Below are positions 17,916-26,880 of a stretch of 64,000 nucleotides of DNA, one piece after another (position 1 is the first letter of the stretch; every line of letters begins with the position of its first letter). Source of the stretch: Turneriella sp942492915 (GTDB lineage Bacteria; Spirochaetota; Leptospiria; Turneriellales; Turneriellaceae); the NCBI GenBank assembly GCA_942492915.1, contig OW818662.1:2604001-2668000 (forward strand). Direction: 5' to 3'. The notes beneath the pieces were generated by a model. It searched no databases. It was not told where the DNA came from and worked only from the letters and a program-made list of their open reading frames with translations. A program made the position numbers and the translations under genes.

Positions 17916-18500
17916 CTATTGTTGAAGCCGTCGAACCATGCGATAGCTGCCCAAACCAGGCAAAAAAATAGTCTTCTTTGAGGCTATGGAAAACCCGAGC
18001 CGTTCGTAGAGCTGCCGCGCCGCTTTGTTGCCAAGCTCGACATCAAGCCAGACGTCGGTGTCGTGCGCCTCACAAAAATTGCGGATCAAAACCGAGCCGA
18101 TTCCTTTTCCTCTGTGCTCGGCGGCAACGCATACGTTCTGGATGTAATAGCCCGTGACGTCACTCTTGTCCATGAAGGGTTGCAGAATCCAGTATTTGGG
18201 GACCATCAAGATCTGTGCAAACGAAGATAGCACACGTTTGAAATCCGCCTCTTCTGCATCTTTTGCTATTTCACGGTGGTTGTAACCGATAAGAATCGCC
18301 TGCACTTCGCCCCCTTCGTCGTAAACTTGAATGTAGCGATGTGAGAATGCATTGTGTTCAAGGGTGACGAGATTGCGCAAGACCGGCAGTGCCCGATCAC
18401 GCGTGCCGAAAAGAAATGGGAACAGGTACTCATCAGTGTCGTAGATCAGCTCGGCGACCCGGTAGAGGTCGGTCGAGAGGTTGGCGGGGCGAATCGGCAC
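17916..18500 (-). CDS. GNAT family N-acetyltransferase
   Basis: The acetyl-CoA-binding motif VCVAAEHRGKGIGSVLIRNF, followed by a beta-bulge and NKAARQLYERLGFSI, identifies a GNAT acyltransferase. The start is GTG. The N-terminal 100 residues (RVAELIYDTDEYLFPFLFG) are a substrate-binding part I cannot assign, so the substrate is unknown. It sits in a minus-strand run behind the thioredoxin-domain gene and before the desaturase. Confidence 0.87.
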   Translation of the reverse strand: MPIRPANLSTDLYRVAELIYDTDEYLFPFLFGTRDRALPVLRNLVTLEHNAFSHRYIQVYDEGGEVQAILIGYNHREIAKDAEEADFKRVLSSFAQILMVPKYWILQPFMDKSDVTGYYIQNVCVAAEHRGKGIGSVLIRNFCEAHDTDVWLDVELGNKAARQLYERLGFSIASKKTIFLPGLGSYRMVRRLQQ

Positions 18501-18537
18501 GACGTCGAAAAGATTTTTCCCGTCGCGCCGAAAAGAA

Positions 18538-19749
18538 CTACCTGAGTTCTATCCCCAACTGCAGCGCCTGTGCAGGCACCGCGCCGGCCACGCCATACTG
18601 CGAGCATTCAAAGACTAGGTCGTTGCCGCCGAGGTACTTTTCGACGATAAGTTTTCCCTGAAGCACGCGCGCGCTGTTCGAGCTATCGATTTCGCCCGTG
18701 CGGTCAAGAGTGAGAACCGTGAACGTACCCGGCTGTGACGCGTTGGCGACAAAGCGCATGTTGCCCGACGAAATAAATTCTCCCTTCTGTGTCGCCTGAT
18801 ACGCATAACTCTGCTTCAATGGAATCGCACACTGCCTGCCACCAGAATTGAGGGGGATCGAGGTTGCCGCCACAGCCGGCGCGGCAACTTCAGGCGTCGC
18901 CGCTGCGCCTTTTGCATAGGGCTCAAGCATCTGCGCAAATTGCGGAGCGCCCGGCGCCCCCATCCACTTCTGCAGGTTCTCGCCTTGCGGCGAAATGATA
19001 AAATAGAAGGGAATTCCGAATCTGCCGTTAATCGGCGCCTTCGAATATTCATTCTTTGGTACGCGGTAGAGCACAAATTGTGTCTTGAGTATCTTGTTCA
19101 CTTTCGCATCGGGTAAAACTTTTTTCTCAAGCTGCACGCACGCGCCGCAGCGACTCGGGTCTGATATAAGCGCAAAGACATTCTGGTTTTTGAGTTTGGC
19201 CGCTTCGAGCGCCGTGGCGTGCGAGTTTACCCACGGCAAAGACGCGTCAGGCAGGTCGCGTGATTTTATTTCAGGTGCGGTAATCCTGACTTTTAGCTTC
19301 CGCTCTATCGTGACTGGCATGTAGCAGATGCCAACGTCGCCCTCTTCGCAGATCTGCACGCGTATGGCCAGCGGCACGGCATGCGTTTCGCCAAACTCGT
19401 TCATCGCAAGCTCAGAAAGATCGAAAAAAAACTGTCCCTTGCCACGTAGCACAAATTCATTGCCTACCCGAATACCCTTGGGGCGCTTGGTTTCGCTCAG
19501 CTGAAAACCGGTAGTCGTGGGCACACTGAAACTGAGGGGCAGCGCCTTGCCGTTTGCGTTCGCGTGCCGCAGATAAACGTGATGGTTCGCCGGTACCTGC
19601 GCACTGACAAAAAACTCGGCCGAGCGGCCGGCTGTCAGCGACACTTCTTCGGGTAACACGAGCTGAAGCCGATCTGCAGGGTGATCGGTTGCGACAATCG
19701 GCAGCGAGCAGACCAATATCAAAATCAGCGGCAGTCGTTTGAATAACAT
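18538..19749 (-). CDS. Periplasmic DsbD-alpha-like plus thioredoxin-like protein
   Basis: After a signal peptide (LPLILILVCSLPIVA), residues about 25-170 resemble the DsbD N-terminal (alpha) domain, with a Cys pair in QICEEGDVGICYMP. Residues about 175-295 form a thioredoxin-like domain with active-site CGAC and a cis-Pro in FGIPFYFI. The membrane electron-transfer domain that joins these two in DsbD is absent, replaced by a short linker. The C-terminal 100 residues are an extra unassigned beta-rich part. Likely a periplasmic thiol-disulfide or methionine-sulfoxide-related protein; reductant source unknown. Confidence 0.75.
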   Translation of the reverse strand: MLFKRLPLILILVCSLPIVATDHPADRLQLVLPEEVSLTAGRSAEFFVSAQVPANHHVYLRHANANGKALPLSFSVPTTTGFQLSETKRPKGIRVGNEFVLRGKGQFFFDLSELAMNEFGETHAVPLAIRVQICEEGDVGICYMPVTIERKLKVRITAPEIKSRDLPDASLPWVNSHATALEAAKLKNQNVFALISDPSRCGACVQLEKKVLPDAKVNKILKTQFVLYRVPKNEYSKAPINGRFGIPFYFIISPQGENLQKWMGAPGAPQFAQMLEPYAKGAAATPEVAAPAVAATSIPLNSGGRQCAIPLKQSYAYQATQKGEFISSGNMRFVANASQPGTFTVLTLDRTGEIDSSNSARVLQGKLIVEKYLGGNDLVFECSQYGVAGAVPAQALQLGIELR

Positions 19750-19969
19750 TCACCATGGACTATCTGAATCGCGTGAGGGGTAAAGCGGATTTGCGATTTT
19801 TCTTGAAAACGCAACGCCAGGCTGCACGACCCGAAGCATTTTCGCATTCTTGAATAGGGATTGCCAACTGCTTAAGGTTAAACGAATATACAGTCAGCAA
19901 AGATGGAACACAGATCAAAGCCACGACAACGAATCAGATATTGCATCCGTCAAAGAGTTGAGGAATAAC

Positions 19970-20545
19970 GTGAAGAAGGTCGTCATACTTGGCGCCGGCG
20001 GTAACATCGCCGGGCACGTCATCGATCTGCTGGTCAAAAAACCCGATCTTCATCTCACCCTGTTTCTGCGCCATGCGCGCCGGTTGGGCAGCAAAGATAT
20101 GCCCAACTGCCGGCTTGTCGAGGGTGACGTCTTAAACCTGGGGCAGCTCAAGGCCGCTGTTTCCCGTATGGATATTGTCTATGCAAACCTTTCGGGAGAC
20201 CTCGGGCAGATGGCGAAAAATATCGTTCAGGTCATGAAATCCTCTGGCGTGAAGCGTCTGATCTTTATCAGCTGCAACGGCATTTACGCGACGCCGCTCA
20301 AGCCAGCCTTGCAGCCACACCGCGCCGCCGCCGATTTCATTGAGGGATCCGATTTAGATTTCACGATTCTGCGGCCCGCCTTGTTCACAAGCGATGAAAA
20401 GGTGGATTTCGAAATCACCCAAAAAGGAACGCCTGAAAAAGGCTCGGTCGTTTCACAGAAGAGTCTGGCGGCATTTATCGCACAGATCATCGTATCGCCT
20501 GAAAAGTATGTACGCGAGAACTTAGGTATCAACAAACCGAATTAA
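19970..20545 (+). CDS. NAD(P)-binding oxidoreductase (NmrA/SDR-a like)
   Basis: The Rossmann start VVILGAGGNIAGHVIDLL (GxGGxxG-type) is followed by VEGDVLNLGQLKAAV, a VYANLSG strand and SGVKRLIFISCNGIY. I chose the GTG start because GAGG sits 6 bp before it; the longer ATG form adds 40 residues unlike the family. At 191 residues it fits the short atypical SDR group, close to NmrA-type or flavin-reductase-like proteins. The catalytic Tyr-Lys pair is not evident, so it may be a sensor rather than an enzyme. A methyltransferase gene follows after 5 bp. Confidence 0.78.
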   Translation: MKKVVILGAGGNIAGHVIDLLVKKPDLHLTLFLRHARRLGSKDMPNCRLVEGDVLNLGQLKAAVSRMDIVYANLSGDLGQMAKNIVQVMKSSGVKRLIFISCNGIYATPLKPALQPHRAAADFIEGSDLDFTILRPALFTSDEKVDFEITQKGTPEKGSVVSQKSLAAFIAQIIVSPEKYVRENLGINKPN

Positions 20546-20550
20546 GAACC

Positions 20551-21183
20551 ATGAGCAACGAACATAACGGCTGGTATAACAAAGTGTTTTCGGCGGCTTA
20601 CGACCCGCTCATGAGCGCCGTCGAAAAAAATGCGCTGAGCGGCAGACGGCGCGCGCTGCTTTCTGCCCTTCAGGGAGAAATTCTTGAACTCGGGTGCGGT
20701 ACGGGCATCAACTTTGAATTCTATGGCCCCGGTGCAAATGTTCTCGCGCTCGAGCCTTCAGACTCTATGCGCGCGCAAGCCGACGCGAGACTCGGGACAT
20801 ATAACTACGCTGCAAAGATTCGCACACGACCCTGGCTGCTCGAAGACGAGAAGCTGACCGCCGAAGTCAAACCTGGCTCGCTCGATGCAGTCGTCTGCAC
20901 ACTGGTACTATGTACCGTGCCCGACCCCACTGGCACTCTGGCGCGACTCAAACAGCTGCTCAAACCCGAAGGTCGGCTGATCGCACTCGAACACGTGCGC
21001 GCCAAAAGCGGCACCGGCCAATGGGTGCAGAACCTGATGAATCCCCTTTGGCGCCACATGGCCGAGGGCTGCCAGCTCAACCGTGACACGCACGCGGCTA
21101 TCGAAGCTGCAGGCTTTCGCGCCGTACACAAAGACGATTTTGATTACGGCCTGCCGTTTATCGCAGGTGTCTATCGGCCATGA
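20551..21183 (+). CDS. Class I SAM-dependent methyltransferase
   Basis: The SAM motif I ILELGCGTGINFEFY, the acidic strand-2 residue in VLALEPSDSM, and motif post-I/II LDAVVCTLVLCTVPDP identify a class I methyltransferase. LKPEGRLIALEHVRA closes the core. The final part (LNRDTHAAIEAAGFRAV) resembles UbiE/phospholipid or arsenite-type small-molecule methyltransferases; the substrate cannot be read. It begins 5 bp after the NAD-binding protein gene and probably shares its mRNA. A hairpin follows. Confidence 0.88.
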   Translation: MSNEHNGWYNKVFSAAYDPLMSAVEKNALSGRRRALLSALQGEILELGCGTGINFEFYGPGANVLALEPSDSMRAQADARLGTYNYAAKIRTRPWLLEDEKLTAEVKPGSLDAVVCTLVLCTVPDPTGTLARLKQLLKPEGRLIALEHVRAKSGTGQWVQNLMNPLWRHMAEGCQLNRDTHAAIEAAGFRAVHKDDFDYGLPFIAGVYRP

Positions 21184-21195
21184 GCGCAGACTGCT

Positions 21196-21219
21196 GCAGG
21201 TTCCTTTTTGGGAACCTGC
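21196..21219. terminator. Hairpin between convergent methyltransferase and patatin genes
   Basis: A perfect 9-bp stem GCAGGTTCC/GGAACCTGC closes a loop TTTTTG. It overlaps the patatin stop codon. Its position fits a two-way terminator; there is no T-run outside the stem. Confidence 0.6.
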
Positions 21220-22121
21220 TAGAAATCCAGCTGTTGTTTCGCGTCTTCGTAACCGAGCCTTAACAAGTCTTCAGCCTGAGTTCTCGAAAAATTTAACATC
21301 GATGCGACACCGAGCATTCGTTTCGGCGCCACGGTAAGAATTTTCGTATCCCCTGAAACGATGCGAGGTCGAACCATGCTCTGCAAGGTACCCAGAATAC
21401 CCTGCTCACGAAGTTCTTCATGCATTCGCTTCTCTGAATGAATGCCCGCCATGAAAGATTGGTATGAACCCAGAAGCGATTGTTCGAGCATAAGCTCAGC
21501 GATTCCTTTTCTGCTTTTGGGAATCGCCATGCTCGTGCCACCGACTGGCGAAAGCAGCACGACGACGATCTCGCGAGAACCGCGCTCAAGAGCCGGTAAG
21601 ATGGGCGTGTTTGCCATAATTCCGCCATCCCAATATGGTTCGCCCTGAACATTCTGCCACGGAAAAAGCAGGGGAATCGCACTCGAGGCCATAATTTCAT
21701 CGACGCCGATTTCTTTGTTGTTAAAGAACCGCAACTCTGAGCGCACAATATTAATCGCGCAAATCGCCACTTCGATATCACTTTCGCTCAGCGTACGTAT
21801 GTCGATATGGTTCGACAGAAATTTTCTGAGCGGAGTCGTGTCGAGCACCGCTGAATACCCACTTCGTGAAATGAATTGCCAGACTTTTCTCCAGAACGAA
21901 AAGGCAAATACATTATCTTGTGCAATGTTCAGCCAGAATGTCTGCAGCTTGCGGGCGTCGAATCCCGAGGCAATGGCGCAGGCGTTGATAGCCCCGACAG
22001 ATGTGCCGCTGATGAGATCAGGCTTCCAGTTTATTTCTGAAAGATAACGGTAGACGCCGGCCTGGTAGGCACCGCGGGCGCCGCCACCCGAAAGTATTAA
22101 TGCCCGTTCAGACATATTCAT
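21219..22121 (-). CDS. Patatin-like phospholipase (RssA/YchK type)
   Basis: Patatin lipases use a Ser-Asp dyad to cleave acyl esters. LSGGGARGAYQAGV supplies the Gly-rich oxyanion loop, Ser41 lies in GTSVG, and Asp165 in DGGIMANTP. The length (300) fits the small bacterial RssA group. An N-terminal ATG two codons later is also possible. It converges with the methyltransferase gene. Physiological substrate unknown; membrane phospholipid turnover is the usual inference. Confidence 0.93.
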   Translation of the reverse strand: MNMSERALILSGGGARGAYQAGVYRYLSEINWKPDLISGTSVGAINACAIASGFDARKLQTFWLNIAQDNVFAFSFWRKVWQFISRSGYSAVLDTTPLRKFLSNHIDIRTLSESDIEVAICAINIVRSELRFFNNKEIGVDEIMASSAIPLLFPWQNVQGEPYWDGGIMANTPILPALERGSREIVVVLLSPVGGTSMAIPKSRKGIAELMLEQSLLGSYQSFMAGIHSEKRMHEELREQGILGTLQSMVRPRIVSGDTKILTVAPKRMLGVASMLNFSRTQAEDLLRLGYEDAKQQLDF

Positions 22122-22283
22122 ACAACAAAAACATATTCGACGTAGTGGTACAGCGCCGCTTATTGTTGTTGTTGCCCAGGATCATCGGTTCTGTTACGCG
22201 GCCCGGTTGAGACGGCAAGAGCTTTGCGATACGCGGGGCCCTTTTTGCTCGCCACGCCGTTGGCGGTGCTATATGATGCCTGT

Positions 22284-22973
22284 ATGAAAGTGATACTCGT
22301 CACCGGTTCAAACCGCGGTATCGGCCGCGAAGTCGTGCGCCAGCTCGCCCGTGACGGACACAAAACTATTTTGAACGGCCGTAACGCCGACCACGTGCGC
22401 GACGCGCAGGATGATCTGGCCGCCGAAGGCATTATCACCGACGCATTCGCCGCCGACGTACGCGATGCAAAGACCGTTGCACAGCTCGTCAAATATGTCA
22501 CCGAACGTTATGGCAAGCTAGACGTGCTGGTCAATAACGCCGGCATTTTTCTCGACGGCAGCGATAGCAAAAAGGCAGATCTGGATATCATCAAAGATAC
22601 GTTCGACACGAACGTCATCGGGCCCTACCGCATGATTGAATCATTTTTGCCGCTCTTAAAAAAATCTGGCGATGCACGCATTGTCAACCTCTCGAGCGGT
22701 ATGGGTGGCCTCACTGAAATGGGCGGCGGCTACCCCGGTTACAGAATTTCGAAGGCAGCCCTGAACGCGGTCACGCGCATCTTCGCCAACGACCTTGCCG
22801 CCGACAAGATCAGCATCAACTCGGTTTGCCCGGGCTGGGTTAAAACTGACATGGGTGGTGAAAGGGCGACGCGCGTAGTTGAGCAGGGTGCTGAAACCAT
22901 CGTCTGGCTCGCGACTGCAGAAAAGGTTCCGAATGGCAAGTTCTTGCGAGACAAAAAAGAAATTGCGTGGTAG
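22284..22973 (+). CDS. Short-chain dehydrogenase/reductase (carbonyl-reductase-like)
   Basis: The cofactor motif TGSNRGIGREV (TGxxxGIG), NNAG, the catalytic Ser in NLSSGMGG and the pair Tyr153/Lys157 in YRISK are all present, so it is an active-type classical SDR. I start at MKVILVTGS; an earlier start would add 20 residues before the first beta strand. Closest in appearance to plant/animal-type carbonyl reductases (YPGYRISKAALNAVTRI). Preference for NADPH is suggested by Arg after the Gly motif. A strong terminator follows directly. Confidence 0.92.
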   Translation: MKVILVTGSNRGIGREVVRQLARDGHKTILNGRNADHVRDAQDDLAAEGIITDAFAADVRDAKTVAQLVKYVTERYGKLDVLVNNAGIFLDGSDSKKADLDIIKDTFDTNVIGPYRMIESFLPLLKKSGDARIVNLSSGMGGLTEMGGGYPGYRISKAALNAVTRIFANDLAADKISINSVCPGWVKTDMGGERATRVVEQGAETIVWLATAEKVPNGKFLRDKKEIAW

Positions 22974-23012
22974 CAAATAAAAAAACCGGCTTTCGCCGGT
23001 TTTTTTATTTGC
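22973..23012. terminator. Perfect bidirectional terminator
   Basis: An 18-bp perfect inverted repeat with a 4-nt loop TTTC has a CCGGC/GCCGG core flanked by A7 on one side and T7 on the other. It therefore provides a rho-independent terminator in both directions for the convergent SDR and Ala/Lys-rich genes. Confidence 0.93.
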
Positions 23013-23025
23013 AATTAGCTAAGAA

Positions 23026-23346
23026 TTATTTGCCGGCTTTCGCCGCTGCTTTTGCTTCTTTTTCAGCTTTTGCTTTTGCTGCTTTTTCTGCTTTGGCTGC
23101 TGCCTTTGCTTCTTTTGCTGCTTTAGCTTTTGCTGCTTTTTCTTCGCGCGCTGCTTTTGCTTTTGCCGCTTTTTCTTCGCGGGCTGCTTTTGCTTTCGCT
23201 TTCTTTTCTTCTGCCGCCGCTTTTTTAGCTGCTGCTTTGGTTTCTTTTGTTTCTACAGTTGGTGTAGAAGGTGCTTCTTGTGCCATAACAGGCGCTACGA
23301 TTGCCGCAGCGATAACGAGCGACAGAATTGTGAACAGTTTTTTCAT
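23026..23346 (-). CDS. Secreted Ala/Lys-rich low-complexity repeat protein
   Basis: A signal peptide (MKKLFTILSLVIAAAIVAPVMAQ) precedes 80 residues made almost wholly of Ala, Lys and Glu in repeats such as KAKAAREEKAA and KAKAAKEAKAAA. These would form a long charged helix. AGGAG lies 9 bp before the chosen ATG; longer in-frame versions lack a signal. Family unknown. A periplasmic helical spacer or a nucleic-acid- or polyanion-binding peptide is possible but not shown. The DNA repeat may be prone to length change. Confidence 0.75.
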   Translation of the reverse strand: MKKLFTILSLVIAAAIVAPVMAQEAPSTPTVETKETKAAAKKAAAEEKKAKAKAAREEKAAKAKAAREEKAAKAKAAKEAKAAAKAEKAAKAKAEKEAKAAAKAGK

Positions 23347-23463
23347 TTTAATTGTCTCCTGAGAAAAATGAGGATTTAATCCTCTGCAGCATATAACGCT
23401 GTACTCCATACTTTCGGACATGAAATTTACTGCAGCCACTTCACCAAATAGGAGTTTTTACCC

Positions 23464-24873
23464 ATGAGCAGCAAAGTACACGCCTTTACAGACGACGCCC
23501 TGGGTGAAGACGATGCCACGGCCATCGCAGACCTCATTAAGCATGGCAAGCTGAACCCTCTTGAAGTTACCGAAGCGGCCATCGCGCGCGCGCAAAAGGT
23601 CAATGCTGTTCTTAATGCAATCGAAGTCCCGGCGTTCGACGCGGCGCTCTATTCTGCACGCACCCCGGTTAGCCAGGGCATGTTTGCGGGAGTGCCAACC
23701 TTCATTAAAGACAACGCCGATCTTGAGGGTTTTCCGACACGCAATGGTTCGCGTGCGTTCACCGCAAAGATCGCCGCGAAACACGGCGACTACACAGAAC
23801 AATACCTTTCGCTCGGCTTCAACGTACTGGGCAAAAGCGCGCTGCCCGAATTCGGCTTCAATGCGTCGACCGAGTTCGCGGGCGAACACCCGACACGCAA
23901 CCCGTGGAACACCGACTATTCTGCCGGTGGCTCGTCGGGGGGGTCGGCTGCACTCGTCGCTGCAGGGGTTGTACCAATTGCGCACGCCAACGACGGCGGT
24001 GGGTCGATACGTGTGCCCGCGGCGTGCTGCGGGCTTGTGGGCCTTAAGCCTACGCGCAATCGCCACCTCAACAACAGTTCTGCCAACTCAATGCCAATCA
24101 ATATCGTCAGCGAAGGCGTCGTCACTCGCTCGGTCAGAGACACCGCGCGGTTTCATGCCGCGATGGAGGCGGTCTACCGCAATGATAAGTTGAAACCCAT
24201 AGGCACTGTCGAAGGTCCATCAAAGAAGAAATTGCGTATAGGTCTAGTGGTTGATTCGATTACAGGCAATGCGACCTGCGCCGAAACCCGCAAGGTCGTT
24301 GAAGACACTGCAAAACTCTTGCAGTCGCTTGGGCACAATGTCGAGGCGATGCCGCTGCCTGTACCTAAATCATTCATTGAGGACTTCACGCTCTACTGGT
24401 CGATGCTCGCCTTCTTGCTGGGCACATTCGGCAAATTTGTGCTCGCCCCTGATTTTGATGCCGAACGGCTCGACTCTTTCAGCAAGGGCCTCGTAACACA
24501 TTACAAGAAGAACATTCTTTCGACGCCGATGATGCTCTACCGCCTTTACAAATCGGCAGATCTCTACGCGCAGGTCTTAAAGAACTATGACGCTGTGCTA
24601 TCCCCCGTATTGGGGCACACAGTACCGAAACTCGGCCACCTGAATCCCGACACACCCTTTGAAACGCTGTTCGAGCGCCTGACGCAGTACGTTGCCTTTA
24701 CGCCGCTCAATAACGCCGCAGGCAGCCCGGCAATTTCTCTGCCAGTGGGGATGTCAAAAGCAGGTCTGCCGATTGCCGTGCAATTTCAGGCCGCGCACGG
24801 CGACGAGCGCACGCTGCTCGAGATTGCGTTTCTGCTTGAGGCAGCTAAGCCGTGGCGCAAAATTGCTGACTGA
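23464..24873 (+). CDS. Amidase-signature-family hydrolase
   Basis: The Ser-cisSer-Lys triad is present: Lys82 in FIKDNA, Ser157 in AGGSSGGSAALVA and the nucleophile Ser181 in DGGGSIRVPAACCG. The spacing (75 and 24 residues) equals that of GatA. The 469-residue protein resembles 6-aminohexanoate-cyclic-dimer hydrolase-like amidases more than GatA; no gatB or gatC lies nearby. AGGAG is 10 bp before the ATG. Substrate unknown. Confidence 0.9.
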   Translation: MSSKVHAFTDDALGEDDATAIADLIKHGKLNPLEVTEAAIARAQKVNAVLNAIEVPAFDAALYSARTPVSQGMFAGVPTFIKDNADLEGFPTRNGSRAFTAKIAAKHGDYTEQYLSLGFNVLGKSALPEFGFNASTEFAGEHPTRNPWNTDYSAGGSSGGSAALVAAGVVPIAHANDGGGSIRVPAACCGLVGLKPTRNRHLNNSSANSMPINIVSEGVVTRSVRDTARFHAAMEAVYRNDKLKPIGTVEGPSKKKLRIGLVVDSITGNATCAETRKVVEDTAKLLQSLGHNVEAMPLPVPKSFIEDFTLYWSMLAFLLGTFGKFVLAPDFDAERLDSFSKGLVTHYKKNILSTPMMLYRLYKSADLYAQVLKNYDAVLSPVLGHTVPKLGHLNPDTPFETLFERLTQYVAFTPLNNAAGSPAISLPVGMSKAGLPIAVQFQAAHGDERTLLEIAFLLEAAKPWRKIAD

Positions 24874-24971
24874 AGACCGAGAACACAGACGCCCGTTAAG
24901 GTGCGGCGAGTACTGTGTAGTCCAGGGATTGCATGAGATGGCCAGTCAGAGCCAGCAAATGCACCAATGAA

Positions 24972-24992
24972 ACCGTAAAATAAGTTTACGGT
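24972..24992 (+). terminator. Hairpin downstream of amidase gene
   Basis: ACCGTAAA and TTTACGGT pair perfectly (8 bp) around a 5-nt loop. It lies about 100 bp after the stop. No T-run follows, so activity is uncertain. Confidence 0.45.
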
Positions 24993-25027
24993 CTTACGCG
25001 CACAAGCCAGAAAGTGTCTTGGCTGCA

Positions 25028-26041
25028 ATGCACGAAAAACTTGTCCAATCCGTCAGCGCATTAGAGGCCTGCGTCGGCAAAACTCCAGGCCCCAGAGATT
25101 TGAAAGTCATTGACTTTCTCGACGATGAGGCATTACGCTGGATATCCACCTCGCCCTGCGTTTTCATATCTTCGGCCCGGCTGACCGACAATCTGGTGCA
25201 GGCCACTATCGCGGGTGGTGAACCTGGGTTTGTGAAAGCGAGCGCTCATTCCCTGACCGTGCCAAGAAATTCCATCGACCGGCCAGACTCAATTGGCAAA
25301 GGCGACGGCTGGGGTTCACTTTTTGTAATCCCCACTCTAAAAGAAAGCCTGCGCGTTAACGGAACCGTGACCGACGTTTCCGACACCGAAGTCACGGTCA
25401 ACGTTTCTGAATGTTATCTCCACTGCGCCAAGGCGTTCATGCGCTCGAAGCTGTGGCACGAATATGAGCCCGGTTCTGCCGCGAACAGTGAAAGCGAGTT
25501 CTGTGAACAGACTCGTTTCATGCTGGTTGCGACCAGTGATCGTGAAAGAAGAGCAGACATGAGCCCTAAGGGTGACCCGGCTGGTATGCTGCTGCAGCTG
25601 CGTGACGGCCAGTTCTGGTATTCAGACCGACCGGGTAACAAGAGAGTAGATGGATTTCGAAATATATTGACTCAACCGCAGATTGAAATTCTGGCGATGC
25701 TCGCAGGCAGCTCGCAGATTCTGCGCATCAAAGGGGAGGCGGTGATGTATTCTGACCACCCACAAAAAGACCGCTTCATCGTTGCCGAGAAAGATCCATT
25801 GTTGGTCATAAGGGTTCAACCCGAACACGTTTCACTCGAGCAGAGCCAGGCATTGACAAGAGCGAAACTCTGGCCGCCGAACGAACCGACCGCAAAATTT
25901 AATCCCACAGAAATCTGGAAAACCCATATGAAGCTCAGTAAAGTTAACGGATTAGAGGCGACGCTGGCAAAGGCTGCCGTCTCGATGCCGGGCGTCTTGC
26001 AAACGGGGCTTGATTGGGATTACAAGAATAATCTCTATTGA
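25028..26041 (+). CDS. Tandem PPOX-type (FMN split-barrel) flavoprotein, MSMEG_1061-like
   Basis: The protein appears to be an internal duplication of a pyridoxamine-phosphate-oxidase-like domain. The second half shows the best signature: DMSPKGDPAGMLLQL, then DRPGNKRVDGFRNIL, then LRIKGEAV. The first half repeats the order with GSLFVIPTLKESLRVNGTV. Both halves end with similar stretches, RSKLWHEYEP and RAKLWPPNEP. Such proteins bind FMN or F420; the electron acceptor is unknown. A TTG three codons upstream is an alternative start. No operon partner. Confidence 0.75.
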   Translation: MHEKLVQSVSALEACVGKTPGPRDLKVIDFLDDEALRWISTSPCVFISSARLTDNLVQATIAGGEPGFVKASAHSLTVPRNSIDRPDSIGKGDGWGSLFVIPTLKESLRVNGTVTDVSDTEVTVNVSECYLHCAKAFMRSKLWHEYEPGSAANSESEFCEQTRFMLVATSDRERRADMSPKGDPAGMLLQLRDGQFWYSDRPGNKRVDGFRNILTQPQIEILAMLAGSSQILRIKGEAVMYSDHPQKDRFIVAEKDPLLVIRVQPEHVSLEQSQALTRAKLWPPNEPTAKFNPTEIWKTHMKLSKVNGLEATLAKAAVSMPGVLQTGLDWDYKNNLY

Positions 26042-26054
26042 CAGCGCTGGGTAA

Positions 26055-26860
26055 TTACCGAAGCTTCTGAAGTTGCTGGGTGCGTTCACGGTCGCGTTGC
26101 CGCAGAAACAAATCACGTTCGTCAGTCGGATTTCTAAACGTAAACAACAGTTTTTTCTCTAACGCAGAGAGGTTCGCCGCAGCGTAACCGCGGGAAATCC
26201 GTAGAGCACACGAAACACTTCTCGCCCACGGTGCTTGTCTTCAGCAAGAAAATGGAAAGCATCGCCCTTTCGGTAGTAACAATAGAAATAGTCGAATCCC
26301 TGGTGGGCAATCAGCAGATGACGGCCTGGCAGCGAAAGGCGCTGCACCGCCGCCTGCACCTCGGCATAGTCGATGCGGTTGATCTGCATGTTATGCAATA
26401 GCTGAAAATACGATGTAGCGATGAAACCCGCTGAAAGCGCATAAAAAGAGAAAAATGCCAAACGGCGATGCAGATTCGGTATGCGGTGCTGTAGCAGCGG
26501 AAAGACAGCGTCCAAGACAAAGAGATTGCCCCACGTAACGGCATTCAAGCGGGCGCCGTTCTTATATATCAAAAAAACCAGTACCAACGAAAGTATCGTC
26601 GCGGCGAGAATCCACATTTTGCGCTGGCGAACCGTCGTGACCTGCCCCCGAATGAAAAAATATGAGAACATCAGTAAAACAAGAGTCGCGATAAATGCAG
26701 TTTGTGTGTGGCTAGCCGCACTGCCCAAAAAGCGCTCGGGGTTGAAAGCAACAACATGAGCTCCGGTGACTGCAATGAAACGATCTGGGTTTTTGGCGGC
26801 CTGCTCGAAAAATAAGCGGCATTCGATTGCGTCTGGCGTGAAGCCAATTGTCGGCCTCTG
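26055..26860 (-). pseudogene. Remnant of a polytopic membrane-protein gene
   Basis: A reading frame stays open from an in-frame TAG (26861-26863) to a TAG at 26159. It encodes about 230 residues with at least four hydrophobic segments (AFIATLVLLMFSYFFI, ILAATILSLVLVFLIY, LAFFSFYALSAGFIA). The first 45 codons (GFTPDAIECRLFFEQAAKNP) look coding but contain no ATG or GTG; the first usable start is a TTG inside the sequence. Beyond the stop, another frame continues plausibly (LSALEKKLLFTFRNPTDERD...QKLR) to a stop at 26055-26057. This looks like loss of the 5' end plus a late frameshift. A short working gene starting at the TTG cannot be excluded. Family not recognised. Confidence 0.5.
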
Positions 26861-26880
26861 CTAGAGTACCTCTCTTGAAC

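Noticed and set aside
23458..24066. 202-codon minus-strand open frame
   Set aside because: Antisense of the amidase gene, whose catalytic triad is intact.
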